NCBI RefSeq assembly: GCF_008368715.1
Contig: NZ_SMRS01000001.1
Span: 186,001 to 250,000 of the forward strand
Origin: Nitrincola tapanii
GTDB taxonomy: Bacteria > Pseudomonadota > Gammaproteobacteria > Pseudomonadales > Balneatricaceae
Direction of reading: 5' to 3'
Length of the DNA stretch: 64,000 nt
Part shown: piece by piece, positions 1 to 8,002 of the stretch
Layout of the letters: each line of letters starts with the position of its first letter
Numbering within the stretch: the stretch's first letter is position 1
Translations under genes and position numbers: made by a program
The notes under the pieces: generated by a model
Databases searched by the model: none
What the model was told of the DNA's origin: nothing
The model's input: only the letters and a program-made list of their open reading frames with translations

Positions 1-648
1 GAGGCTGAGATCGTGGCTCACAAAAACTAAGGTAGTTTGGTGTAAACGACAGAGAGAAAGAAGAAGCTCAATAAATAGATCACGAGTATCGGCATCTAGA
101 GCCGAAGTGGGCTCATCAGCCAGCAGAATTTCAGGTTGTCCGATCAGGGCACGTGCTGCGGCGACACGTTGTTGTTGGCCAATCGAGAGGGTCGTTACCG
201 GGCGGGTGGTGTGCAGCAGTTCGCCTAGTTGTAGCGGCTCTAATAGTGCTTGAGCGCTGGCGGCGAGACTGGCGTGCTCATTAAGCGCGCGCTGTTTGCG
301 TAGCGCCGAAAACTGACAGGGTAGCAGCGTATTTTCCAGCAAGCTGAGATAGGGCAAAAGATTAAATTGTTGAAACAGAATGCCCAGATGGTCGGCGCGA
401 AAGCGGTCGCGCCGACTCTGTCGCCAGGTTGAAATAGGCTGCCCCAGCAAGCGTATTTGCCCTTGCTGGGGAGTGATTAATCCACCTAAGAGATTGAGCA
501 GAGTGCTTTTGCCAATGCCAGAGGGACCGCGTAAAAATACTTGCTCACCGGCCTGGATACTGAGGTTTGGCAGATCCAGAACCGGGGGATGTTTCGGCCA
601 GGCAAAAATCAGTTGCTCTATCTCTATGACTGGTCGACTTAGGCTCAT
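1..648 (-). CDS. ABC transporter ATP-binding protein (partial, C-terminus outside window)
   Basis: The first 216 codons of an ABC ATPase start at the ATG at 648 and run off the left edge. Translating the minus strand shows a Walker A (GPSGIGKS), a Q-loop region, the signature LSIGQQQRVAAARAL, a Walker B ending LLADEPTSALD, and the SHD switch histidine. The short compact form is of the LolD/MacB/YbbA type that works with a separate FtsX-like permease, which would lie beyond the window. It starts only 4 bases after the stop of the His-rich zinc protein gene, so the two are very likely co-transcribed. By context the transporter may serve zinc uptake, as in Vibrio zrg clusters; that link is inferred, not shown. 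Confidence 0.9.
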   Translation of the reverse strand, partial: MSLSRPVIEIEQLIFAWPKHPPVLDLPNLSIQAGEQVFLRGPSGIGKSTLLNLLGGLITPQQGQIRLLGQPISTWRQSRRDRFRADHLGILFQQFNLLPYLSLLENTLLPCQFSALRKQRALNEHASLAASAQALLEPLQLGELLHTTRPVTTLSIGQQQRVAAARALIGQPEILLADEPTSALDADTRDLFIELLLSLCRLHQTTLVFVSHDLSL

Positions 649-652
649 GATC

Positions 653-1288
653 TCAGGGTATCAGTTTCAGCGTGTTATGGGTTGGTGTGAGCGTCATGGC
701 ATTTTGGCCCTGACTGTTAATCAACTGCACTTCAATTTCGGTCAGTGAAGGGAAAAGCTCAAACAACTTGACCTCGACCGCACCTAATTGTTCCGGTGCT
801 TGGCACTGAAACGCATACTCTACCGCAAAATCACTATGCTGGCCGTGATCGTGATCGTGATCGTGATCGTGATCGTGATCGTGTTTATGATCGTGCTCAG
901 GCTTGGAAGCGGATTTTGAGCCGAGCAGCGATTGTTCTACCGACACCTGTTTCAGTTCGCAGGCAGCGGCATTCGGCCAATTCCACAGGCTTTCCGGATT
1001 TTCTAGCATCGCAACCGCTTGGTGCACACGTGCTTGGTCTTCATCCTGCTGGGCGGCATGTTCAAAGCCCACAATATCTGCAGCAGGTGCCAAAAGACTG
1101 ATCAATAGTTGTTGATCGTGCAACACGAGATCCATTTGCGCTAAGCCGTGCACATGACTATCGAGTGATGCGTGTTCATGGGCAGAGTGCGAGTGATCAG
1201 AGTGTGAGTGATGTGCTTGGCTATGTGCAAATAAAGGCGTACTGGTGAGAAGAAGTGCCGCAGTTAAAGGTAGAGGTGAGAGGCGCAT
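653..1288 (-). CDS. His-rich periplasmic zinc-binding protein, DUF2796/ZrgA type
   Basis: A 211-aa protein has an N-terminal signal peptide (hydrophobic stretch ending around STPLFAHS). Right after it comes a His/Ser-rich segment, and a second His-Asp repeat lies near residues 133-148. The segment HVHGLAQMDLVLHDQQLLI fits the DUF2796 family, whose Vibrio member ZrgA takes part in zinc uptake. The histidine tracts are likely metal ligands. A near-perfect Zur-type palindrome lies 33-45 bases upstream of the start, and an ABC ATPase gene follows immediately, so a zinc-starvation operon is the simplest reading. The family assignment is recognition from sequence; the zinc role is inferred from histidines, operator and family. 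Confidence 0.85.
   Translation of the reverse strand: MRLSPLPLTAALLLTSTPLFAHSQAHHSHSDHSHSAHEHASLDSHVHGLAQMDLVLHDQQLLISLLAPAADIVGFEHAAQQDEDQARVHQAVAMLENPESLWNWPNAAACELKQVSVEQSLLGSKSASKPEHDHKHDHDHDHDHDHDHGQHSDFAVEYAFQCQAPEQLGAVEVKLFELFPSLTEIEVQLINSQGQNAMTLTPTHNTLKLIP
845..880. repeat. Six tandem copies of the hexamer GTGATC encoding a His-Asp repeat
   Basis: Six perfect GTGATC units lie inside the DUF2796-type gene. On the minus strand they read as alternating His and Asp codons. A perfect hexamer repeat can change copy number by slippage without shifting the frame, so the number of metal-ligand dipeptides may vary between strains. Confidence 0.95.
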
Positions 1289-1320
1289 GAAAATCTCCTT
1301 AAGCCATCGAATTTAATTTT

Positions 1321-1333
1321 GTTATAACATAAC
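1321..1333. promoter_or_regulatory. Candidate Zur operator
   Basis: GTTATAACATAAC is a near-perfect palindrome matching the core of the enterobacterial Zur box (GTTATAnTATAAC). It lies 33 bases upstream of the DUF2796-type start codon, where a repressor would cover the promoter. Zinc-replete repression is inferred from the motif and the gene product. Confidence 0.65.
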
Positions 1334-1351
1334 TCTTTAAAAAAGTTCCAT

Positions 1352-1375
1352 GAAAAAGCCACCCTGAGGTGGCTT
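1352..1375 (-). terminator. Intrinsic terminator after bamD
   Basis: An 8-bp perfect stem AAGCCACC/GGTGGCTT with a 4-base loop is followed on the minus strand by TTTTTC. It lies 19 bases past the bamD stop and separates bamD from the zinc operon. Confidence 0.85.
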
Positions 1376-1393
1376 CTTCGCGACTTTGCTCGT

Positions 1394-2365
1394 TTATTGT
1401 GCCGGTTGGGCTTCAGCCTCTTCACGGCCATCACTGCCGAGAGTGCCAAATGTCATGCGGTTCAGCAAAGAACGACGCGGAGCCGCTTCTTCAGCTGGTG
1501 GCTGATCGAGCGTGGTGCGATTGGGACTCACAGGGCGTGCCGGTACGGCCGGTTCAATGTTGCCGAGCAAGCCAAAGGTTGCGGTGTAGAGCAGATCAAA
1601 ACGCTGTGGTGAGAAAGGACGAATCACATAATCAGGGAAGTTAAGACGCAAAACATCCAAAGCATTTTCCGCTAGATCATGCATGCCGATCTTAGAGTAG
1701 GCTTCCGCCATAATCGCCAGCGCATCCGGTACCGCAGGGGTTTCCTGCAGATTCTCGACCACATAACGGCCGCGGTTCGCGGCAGCAATCCAAGCCTCGC
1801 GCTTCATGTAATAGCTGGCAACATGGATCTCATAAATGGCTAAACGGTTTTTCAAATACTGCATACGACGCTGAGCATCGGGTGCATACTCACTGTCCGG
1901 ATAACGGTTCAGCAGGATCGAGAAGCTTTCAAAGGAATCCAGTGCTGCGCCTGGATCACGCTGGGTTTCATCCAAGGGCAGGAAGCGAGCTAAGAAAGAG
2001 CGATCCTCCTCAAATGAGGTGAGTCCTTTGAGGTAGTAGGCGTAATCGATGTTGTCATGATTCGTATGCAAACGAATGAAGCGATCCGCAGCGGCACGTG
2101 CCGCAGCCGGTTCATTGTTGCGGAAGTAGGCGTAGATCAGTTCTAACTGAGCCTGCTCGGAGAAACGGCCAAAAGGATAGCGGGCTTCCAGCAGTTGGAA
2201 TTTCTCGATGGCCAGCGCAAAGTTCTGAGAATCCAGGGCGCTCATGGCATCATCATAAATCACCTGCTCGGGGATATCGGGGATGGACTTATCGCCACCA
2301 AACCAGGAGCAGGCTGATACCAGACTGAGAAGCAGCAGCATGCAGATCACTTTCACAAAAGACAT
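1394..2365 (-). CDS. bamD: Outer membrane protein assembly factor BamD
   Basis: A 323-aa lipoprotein with a lipobox LVSAC gives a mature Cys about 18 residues after the chosen start. The TPR-type repeats match BamD (ComL/YfiO), including the hallmark [20 protein letters not shown] and [15 protein letters not shown]. BamD is the essential lipoprotein partner of BamA in beta-barrel insertion. I chose the ATG at 2365, followed by a short signal peptide, rather than an in-frame ATG 90 bases upstream whose extra residues would bury the signal. The protein is longer than the E. coli one (245 aa) because of a Pro/Ala-rich C-terminal tail after about residue 270. It is divergent from rluD, the usual arrangement in gammaproteobacteria. 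Confidence 0.96.
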   Translation of the reverse strand: MSFVKVICMLLLLSLVSACSWFGGDKSIPDIPEQVIYDDAMSALDSQNFALAIEKFQLLEARYPFGRFSEQAQLELIYAYFRNNEPAAARAAADRFIRLHTNHDNIDYAYYLKGLTSFEEDRSFLARFLPLDETQRDPGAALDSFESFSILLNRYPDSEYAPDAQRRMQYLKNRLAIYEIHVASYYMKREAWIAAANRGRYVVENLQETPAVPDALAIMAEAYSKIGMHDLAENALDVLRLNFPDYVIRPFSPQRFDLLYTATFGLLGNIEPAVPARPVSPNRTTLDQPPAEEAAPRRSLLNRMTFGTLGSDGREEAEAQPAQ

Positions 2366-2499
2366 AACGTGAATCCTGAAGAAAGATCCTGATTCGGCGA
2401 AGTAGCCGCTTTCAGGTATACTGATAGATGAAAATTCCGGCCTATTAAAACACAACCGGAAGAGAACCTAAAACCTCCTCATGCAAAGAATAGAATCTG

Positions 2500-3468
2500 A
2501 TGTCAGAACAGGTCGAATTGAATACCCAAGTCCCAGTAGAAATGTACGGAATGCGCCTCGATCAGGCCGTGGCGCAGCTGTTTCCGGAATATTCTCGTTC
2601 ACGTTTACAAGGCTGGATCAAAGACGGTGTTCTGACAGTCGATGGTGAAGCAAAACGGCCACGCGATAAGTTGATGGGTGGCGAGCAGATTCAGGTTCAG
2701 ACCCAGATCGAATCACAAGAACGCCATGCCGCCCAATCTATACCGCTGGATATCGTCTATGAAGATGAGCACATCCTCATACTGAACAAGCCCTCTGGCT
2801 TAGTGGTGCATCCGGCCGCCGGTCATGCAGATGGCACACTCCTGAACGCACTCCTACACCACTGCCCGGATATCGGTCATGTTCCCCGTGCGGGTATTGT
2901 CCACCGTTTGGATCGTGAAACGACCGGTTTAATGGTGGTGGCCAAAACCATTCTGGCGCAAACGGATCTGGTCGCACAGCTGCAGGATCGTAGCATGGGG
3001 CGTGAATACGAAGCGGTCGTCAATGGTGTGATGACCGGCGGCGGTTGTGTCGAAGAGCCGATGGGTCGTCATCCGGTTCATCGTCAAAAGATGGCGGTGG
3101 TGGGCGCAGGCAAAGAAGCGGTGACACACTATCGTGTATTAGAGAAGTTTCGTGCCCATACCCATATCCGCCTAAAACTAGAAACGGGGCGTACTCATCA
3201 AATACGTGTCCATATGGCACATATTCACTATCCCCTTGTCGGTGATCCTCTCTATGGTGGGCGTTTCCGTTTGCCCAAAGGATGTAGTGAACGGATGGAG
3301 CGGGTGTTGAGGAACTTTCGTCGTCAGGCACTGCATGCCAAAAAACTGGAACTCTGGCATCCCGAAACCGGACAGCAGATGAGCTGGGAGATCGACTTGC
3401 CTCAGGATATGCAGCAGCTGCTGACGGTGCTCAAATCTGATGCCGAACATTTTGATTATGAGCTGTAA
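2500..3468 (+). CDS. rluD: 23S rRNA pseudouridine(1911/1915/1917) synthase RluD
   Basis: A 322-aa protein has an N-terminal S4-like RNA-binding domain (about residues 15-75) and a RluA-type catalytic domain with the motif HRLDRETTGL carrying the catalytic Asp. Close neighbours LNKPSGLVVHPAAGH and ETGRTHQIRVHMAHI are also typical. It modifies helix 69 of 23S rRNA during large-subunit maturation. The length is like E. coli RluD (326 aa). The context bamD-rluD-pgeF-clpB is the conserved order seen in many gammaproteobacteria and separates it from RluC/RluA paralogues. Confidence 0.95.
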   Translation: MSEQVELNTQVPVEMYGMRLDQAVAQLFPEYSRSRLQGWIKDGVLTVDGEAKRPRDKLMGGEQIQVQTQIESQERHAAQSIPLDIVYEDEHILILNKPSGLVVHPAAGHADGTLLNALLHHCPDIGHVPRAGIVHRLDRETTGLMVVAKTILAQTDLVAQLQDRSMGREYEAVVNGVMTGGGCVEEPMGRHPVHRQKMAVVGAGKEAVTHYRVLEKFRAHTHIRLKLETGRTHQIRVHMAHIHYPLVGDPLYGGRFRLPKGCSERMERVLRNFRRQALHAKKLELWHPETGQQMSWEIDLPQDMQQLLTVLKSDAEHFDYEL

Positions 3469-3497
3469 CGCGACCTGATTCTTTAGGAGCTTTTAAG

Positions 3498-4241
3498 ATG
3501 GCGGTGAGCCTACTCCGAGCCAACTGGCCGGCCCCCAAGCAGATTCATGCCCTGACGACCACGCGCTTAGGGGGATGTAGCCAAGCGCCTTATGATGAAA
3601 TGAATCTGGCCTTGCACGTCGGAGATGCGCCTGCCGCCGTTGAGCAAAACCGCCAAGCCTTGATGCAGATGCTGGGCATTACACAGCCTATCCAATGGTT
3701 AGAGCAGGTGCACGGTACGGATCTGGTAAAGGCCGCGCCTTGTCAACCCAGCCCGCAAGCCGATGCCTGCTGGAGTGATACCCCCGGCCAAGTCTGTGCG
3801 GTGATGACCGCCGACTGCTTGCCGGTTCTGTTTACCGACCGCCAGGGTTCGCGTGTGGCGGCGGCTCATGCAGGCTGGCGTGGTTTAGCGGCAGGGATGC
3901 TGGAAAAAACCTTGTCAGTCTTTCCCGATCCCAATGATGTTCTGGTCTGGATGGGGCCTGCCATTGGGCCTTTAGCCTTTGAAGTGGGGCCGGAAGTGTA
4001 TCAAGCGTTTTGCGATGAGCAGCCCGAAGCGATCCTCGCTTTTCGTACCTCACCCACCGATGCGCATCGCTGGTTAGCGGATCTCTATCAACTGGCACGT
4101 CTGCGCTTAAGCCGTGCCGGTGTGGATCAGGTCTATGGCGGGGATTACTGCACCTTCACCGATCAGACGCATTTCTACTCCTACCGACGCGCCGCCCAGA
4201 CTGGACGCATGGCCAGTTTGATCTGGATCGCAGAAAATTGA
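3498..4241 (+). CDS. pgeF: Purine nucleoside phosphorylase / peptidoglycan editing factor PgeF (YfiH)
   Basis: A 247-aa member of the multicopper-oxidase-like YfiH (DUF152) family. Characteristic metal-site blocks are LEQVHGTDLV, MTADCLPVLFTDR, AAAHAGWRGLAAG and the C-terminal GGDYCTFTD. In E. coli the protein prevents misincorporation of an abnormal amino acid into peptidoglycan; related proteins phosphorolyse purine nucleosides. The ATG at 3498 has an AGGAG ribosome site 8 bases upstream. It follows rluD after 29 bases and is probably in its operon. Confidence 0.93.
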   Translation: MAVSLLRANWPAPKQIHALTTTRLGGCSQAPYDEMNLALHVGDAPAAVEQNRQALMQMLGITQPIQWLEQVHGTDLVKAAPCQPSPQADACWSDTPGQVCAVMTADCLPVLFTDRQGSRVAAAHAGWRGLAAGMLEKTLSVFPDPNDVLVWMGPAIGPLAFEVGPEVYQAFCDEQPEAILAFRTSPTDAHRWLADLYQLARLRLSRAGVDQVYGGDYCTFTDQTHFYSYRRAAQTGRMASLIWIAEN

Positions 4242-4260
4242 CTTGATTAAAAAATGACCA

Positions 4261-4290
4261 CTTGAATTGCCCCAATATTAGCCCCATTTA
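4261..4290 (+). promoter_or_regulatory. Heat-shock (sigma-32/RpoH) promoter of clpB
   Basis: CTTGAA at 4261-4266 and CCCCATTTA at 4282-4290 are separated by 15 bases, matching the RpoH consensus -35 and -10 elements. It lies 73 bases upstream of clpB, a classic RpoH target. Confidence 0.88.
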
Positions 4291-4362
4291 ATTGAGCAAA
4301 TGAAAGGCTTGTCCATACTTGAGTTAAGGATAAGCCGCTGCTGAATTAAAAGGAGACAGGGC

Positions 4363-6939
4363 ATGCGACCCGATAAATTTACCTCAAAACTCCAAGATGC
4401 TCTGGCTGAAGCACAATCTCTAGCCATAGGCAAAGATCACAATTTTATCGAACCCATCCACCTATTGGCCGCGTTTATTGAACAGCGCGACGGTTCGATT
4501 CGTCCGCTTTTATCACAAGCCGGTGCTCAGCTGCCGCAGTTGAGCCGCAAAATTTCAGAAGCCTTAGAGCGTTTGCCTCAGGTACAAAATCCAGATGGGG
4601 AAATCCGCCTATCTCAGAATATGGCGCGCATTTTCAACCTCACCGACAAACTGGCGCAGCAGCGCGGGGATGAGTACATCGCGAGCGAGCTGATCCTGCT
4701 GGCGATGCTGGAAGATAAAACCGATGCCGGTAAGGTACTCAAAGACGCAGGTGTCACCCGTGAGAAATTGGTTGAAGCCATCAACAATATGCGTGGAGGT
4801 GCTGCCGTGACCGATCCGAATGTTGAACAAGCACGCCAAGCTTTGGATAAATACTGTGTTGACCTCACCGAGCGCGCGGAAAATGGCAAGCTCGATCCGG
4901 TGATCGGTCGAGATGAAGAGATACGTCGCACCATCCAGGTGTTGCAACGCCGCACCAAAAACAACCCAGTCCTGATCGGTGAACCGGGTGTGGGTAAAAC
5001 AGCCATCGTTGAAGGGCTGGCGCAGCGTATCGTCAATGGTGAGGTCCCCGAAGGGTTAAAGCATAAACGTGTCTTGGCATTGGATATGGGCTCGCTGATT
5101 GCGGGGGCTAAATTCCGCGGTGAATTTGAAGAGCGTCTGAAAGCCGTCTTGAATGAACTTTCTAAACAGGAAGGTCAAATCATTCTGTTTATCGACGAGC
5201 TACACACCATGGTCGGTGCCGGTAAGGGTGAAGGCGCTATGGACGCGGGCAATATGCTAAAACCGGCCTTAGCGCGTGGCGAGTTGCATTGTGTGGGGGC
5301 AACCACGCTGGATGAATACCGCCAATATGTGGAGAAAGACGCGGCTTTAGAGCGCCGTTTCCAGAAGGTGATCGTGGATGAACCCAGTGAAGAAGACACC
5401 ATTGCCATACTGCGTGGCCTGAAAGAGCGCTACGAAGTGCATCATGGTGTGGATATCACCGACTCGGCCATCATCGCCGCCGCCAAGCTCAGCCAGCGCT
5501 ACATCACCGACCGTCAGCTGCCGGACAAAGCCATCGATCTGGTCGACGAAGCTGCATCCCGTATTCGTATGGAAATGGACTCCAAACCGGAAGAGATGGA
5601 TCGTTTAGAGCGACGCTTAATCCAGTTGAAAATGGAGCGTGAAGCGCTGAAAAAAGAGAAGGATGAGGCTTCGCAAAAACGTTTAAACGAACTCCAGCAA
5701 AATATCAGCAAACTGGAAAAAGAATTTTCTGACCTGGAAGAGATCTGGAAAGCAGAAAAAGCCACCCTGCAAGGCTCTGCTCAGGTAAAAGAACAGCTGG
5801 ATCAAGCGCGTGTGGAAATGGAGCAAGCACGCCGTGCCGGAGATCTGACCAAAATGGCCGAGCTGCAGTATGGCCGCATTCCTGAGTTGGAAAAGCAGCT
5901 GCAAGCCGCAGACTCCGCCGAACAGGGTGGCCAGCAGAGCAAACTTCTCCGCAATAAAGTGACGGAAGAAGAAGTGGCGGAAGTGGTATCACGTTGGACC
6001 GGTATTCCAGTAAACAAAATGCTCGAAGGTGAGCGTGAAAAACTTCTACGCATGGAAGCTGCACTACATGGCCGTGTCGTCGGCCAGGATGAAGCCGTGA
6101 TTGCAGTGTCAAATGCAGTACGCCGTTCCCGAGCAGGTCTCGCCGATCCTGCCCGCCCCAGCGGTAGCTTCCTGTTTTTAGGCCCCACCGGTGTGGGTAA
6201 AACCGAGCTGTGTAAAGCCCTAGCGAGCTTCCTGTTTGATACTGAAGAAGCGATGGTGCGTATCGATATGTCCGAGTTTATGGAGAAGCACTCCGTAGCA
6301 CGCTTAATCGGTGCACCTCCGGGCTATGTGGGCTATGAAGAAGGTGGCTACCTGACCGAGGCTGTGCGCCGTAAGCCCTATTCTGTTTTGCTGCTCGATG
6401 AGGTGGAAAAAGCCCATCCCGATGTATTTAACATCCTGCTGCAGGTACTGGAGGATGGCCGCCTGACCGATGGACAGGGGCGCACCGTGGACTTCCGCAA
6501 CACCATCGTGGTGATGACCTCCAACCTAGGTTCCGACCTGATTCAAGGTTACACAGACGATGATGACTACGTCTTAATGAAAAAAGCAGTGATGGAGGTG
6601 GTGGGTTTGCACTTCCGTCCTGAAGTGATCAACCGTATTGATGAAGTGGTAGTTTTCCACAGCTTGCGTAAAGAACAGGTGGCCGGTATTGCGAATATCC
6701 AATTGGAGCGTTTGCGTAAACGCCTAGCGGAGCGCGAACTGACAATCAGCCTCAGCCAGAGTGCGATGGAAAAACTGGTCGATGTTGGCTTTGAACCCAT
6801 CTACGGCGCCCGCCCGCTTAAACGTGCCATTCAGCAGTGGATCGAAAACCCGTTGGCACAGAAAATTCTGGCCGGAGAATACCTGCCGGGCAGCAACATC
6901 CGTGTCGATGTGCAGGAGGGTGAGTTCAGCTTCAGCTGA
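4363..6939 (+). CDS. clpB: ATP-dependent disaggregase ClpB
   Basis: An 858-aa Hsp100 protein of full length. It has an N-terminal Clp_N repeat domain (1-145), a first AAA+ module with Walker A GEPGVGKT near 206-213 and Walker B ILFIDELH near 273-280, and a long middle coiled-coil domain (about 405-525). The second AAA+ module has GPTGVGKT near 607-614 and [10 protein letters not shown] near 677, followed by the D2-small domain. It pulls proteins out of aggregates with DnaK/DnaJ/GrpE in the cytoplasm. AAAGGAGA lies in front of the ATG, and the sigma-32 type promoter upstream explains heat induction. The stop lies 14 bases from the convergent integrase remnant, so this gene marks the left border of the integron. 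Confidence 0.98.
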   Translation: MRPDKFTSKLQDALAEAQSLAIGKDHNFIEPIHLLAAFIEQRDGSIRPLLSQAGAQLPQLSRKISEALERLPQVQNPDGEIRLSQNMARIFNLTDKLAQQRGDEYIASELILLAMLEDKTDAGKVLKDAGVTREKLVEAINNMRGGAAVTDPNVEQARQALDKYCVDLTERAENGKLDPVIGRDEEIRRTIQVLQRRTKNNPVLIGEPGVGKTAIVEGLAQRIVNGEVPEGLKHKRVLALDMGSLIAGAKFRGEFEERLKAVLNELSKQEGQIILFIDELHTMVGAGKGEGAMDAGNMLKPALARGELHCVGATTLDEYRQYVEKDAALERRFQKVIVDEPSEEDTIAILRGLKERYEVHHGVDITDSAIIAAAKLSQRYITDRQLPDKAIDLVDEAASRIRMEMDSKPEEMDRLERRLIQLKMEREALKKEKDEASQKRLNELQQNISKLEKEFSDLEEIWKAEKATLQGSAQVKEQLDQARVEMEQARRAGDLTKMAELQYGRIPELEKQLQAADSAEQGGQQSKLLRNKVTEEEVAEVVSRWTGIPVNKMLEGEREKLLRMEAALHGRVVGQDEAVIAVSNAVRRSRAGLADPARPSGSFLFLGPTGVGKTELCKALASFLFDTEEAMVRIDMSEFMEKHSVARLIGAPPGYVGYEEGGYLTEAVRRKPYSVLLLDEVEKAHPDVFNILLQVLEDGRLTDGQGRTVDFRNTIVVMTSNLGSDLIQGYTDDDDYVLMKKAVMEVVGLHFRPEVINRIDEVVVFHSLRKEQVAGIANIQLERLRKRLAERELTISLSQSAMEKLVDVGFEPIYGARPLKRAIQQWIENPLAQKILAGEYLPGSNIRVDVQEGEFSFS

Positions 6940-6952
6940 GAGACTCAACCTC

Positions 6953-7768
6953 CTAAAGGGTGCTTAAAGGACTTCGAACGCCTTGGGCACCCTGTTTCAG
7001 TGCAGCTTTTTTTATCAGCTTGTTCAGGTTACTCTCATCATAATGATGTCGGCGGAGTAAGTTGCTGGCAGGATCAATACTGAGGCGAGAAGCAGGGAAG
7101 AGGAAATGCCAGCCAGACTCAAACGGAGCATTGGGATACTTGCGAGCAAGCCCATCAGGCAGCCAAACACCCGCGTAACCTTGGCATATTCTGTCCTGTT
7201 TCAGATAGTTTTCTACGCGCTCTACCTGTTGGTCGAGAAGTGGTACAAGCTCCTCCGCAAGCGTCACCAGCCGATGTTTTCCACCCTTGCCGTTAATCAC
7301 CCGAATCTGCTTGTAGTCAAAATCAATATCCTTGACCCTCAGTCGTACCAGTTCGATACGACGCAATCCGGAGCCGTACAATATGGCAGCCATCAGATAT
7401 TGAACACCGTGCAGTTGGTTCAGAAGTGCGGCGACTTCTTTTGGTGTCAGTACGATAGGCAGCTTGCGCGGCTTTCGAGCAGGACTGAACCCCGACAAAT
7501 CACCTACAGTTTGGCCCAGAAACTTTGTTTTCAAGAATACGATAGCGTTCAGGGCAAGTGCCTGAGTACCGGCTGCAACATTACGCTGAACAGCAAGAAA
7601 AGTCAGAAAGCGGATTATGTCTTCATCATGCAGTTGGCTCGGATGACGCTTACCGCTGTACAGTATGAAGTACTTGATCCAGTACAGATATGTCTTGATT
7701 GTCCGTCGGCTGTACCGCTGGACACACATAAAGTCCTCAACGGACTTGAGAAAGGGAGAGTTCGACAT
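6953..7768 (-). pseudogene. intI: Integron integrase IntI with internal deletion of the catalytic C-terminal block
   Basis: This is a tyrosine recombinase with the integron-specific patch: residues PNAPFESGWHFLFPASR then LLRRHHYDESNLNKLI. Box I is present (ILYGSGLRRIELVRLR, first catalytic Arg). After AALKQGAQ the sequence jumps directly to GVRSPL, which is how IntI proteins normally end. The block carrying H-x-x-R, the second His and the nucleophile Tyr (roughly 60 residues) is missing without loss of frame. The 271-aa product would bind DNA at best. The start MSNSPFLKSV at 7768 was chosen because it matches normal IntI N-termini. It is oriented away from the cassette array, as in all integrons. 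The deletion is read from the sequence; inactivity is inferred. Confidence 0.9.
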
Positions 7769-7899
7769 GTACCACACCTCATCCGTGAAATGTATGCACA
7801 TCTTTATACCTGCTGGGTGACGAGAAGTCGAGAAAAGTACTTTATTGCCTGTGTGTCTTTATGATGACGTTATGTACTTCAATAAGTTACAAATTGATA

Positions 7900-7969
7900 G
7901 CGAGAATTATAAGGTATACCCGCTAATAATTATTATGAGGTCGAAGACCTCATTAACAGACTGTTAGGG
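7900..7969 (+). other. Probable attI recombination site
   Basis: The AT-rich stretch between intI and the first cassette ends in TTAACAGACTGTTAGGGC. This holds an inverted pair resembling the L and R simple-site boxes and a GTTAGGG crossover triplet context at 7963-7969. The position next to intI and in front of the first cassette is that of attI. The left limit is approximate. Confidence 0.6.
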
Positions 7970-8002
7970 CAATCAGCGCACTCAACAAAAGGTTTTTTCA
8001 AA

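Noticed and set aside
845-880. Tandem GTGATC units as a CRISPR-like or regulatory repeat
   Set aside because: They are contiguous, have no spacers and lie in frame within the His-rich zinc protein gene.
7106-7864. 252-codon plus-strand ORF opposite the integrase
   Set aside because: It is antisense to the clearly recognisable IntI sequence and has no ribosome site or family features.
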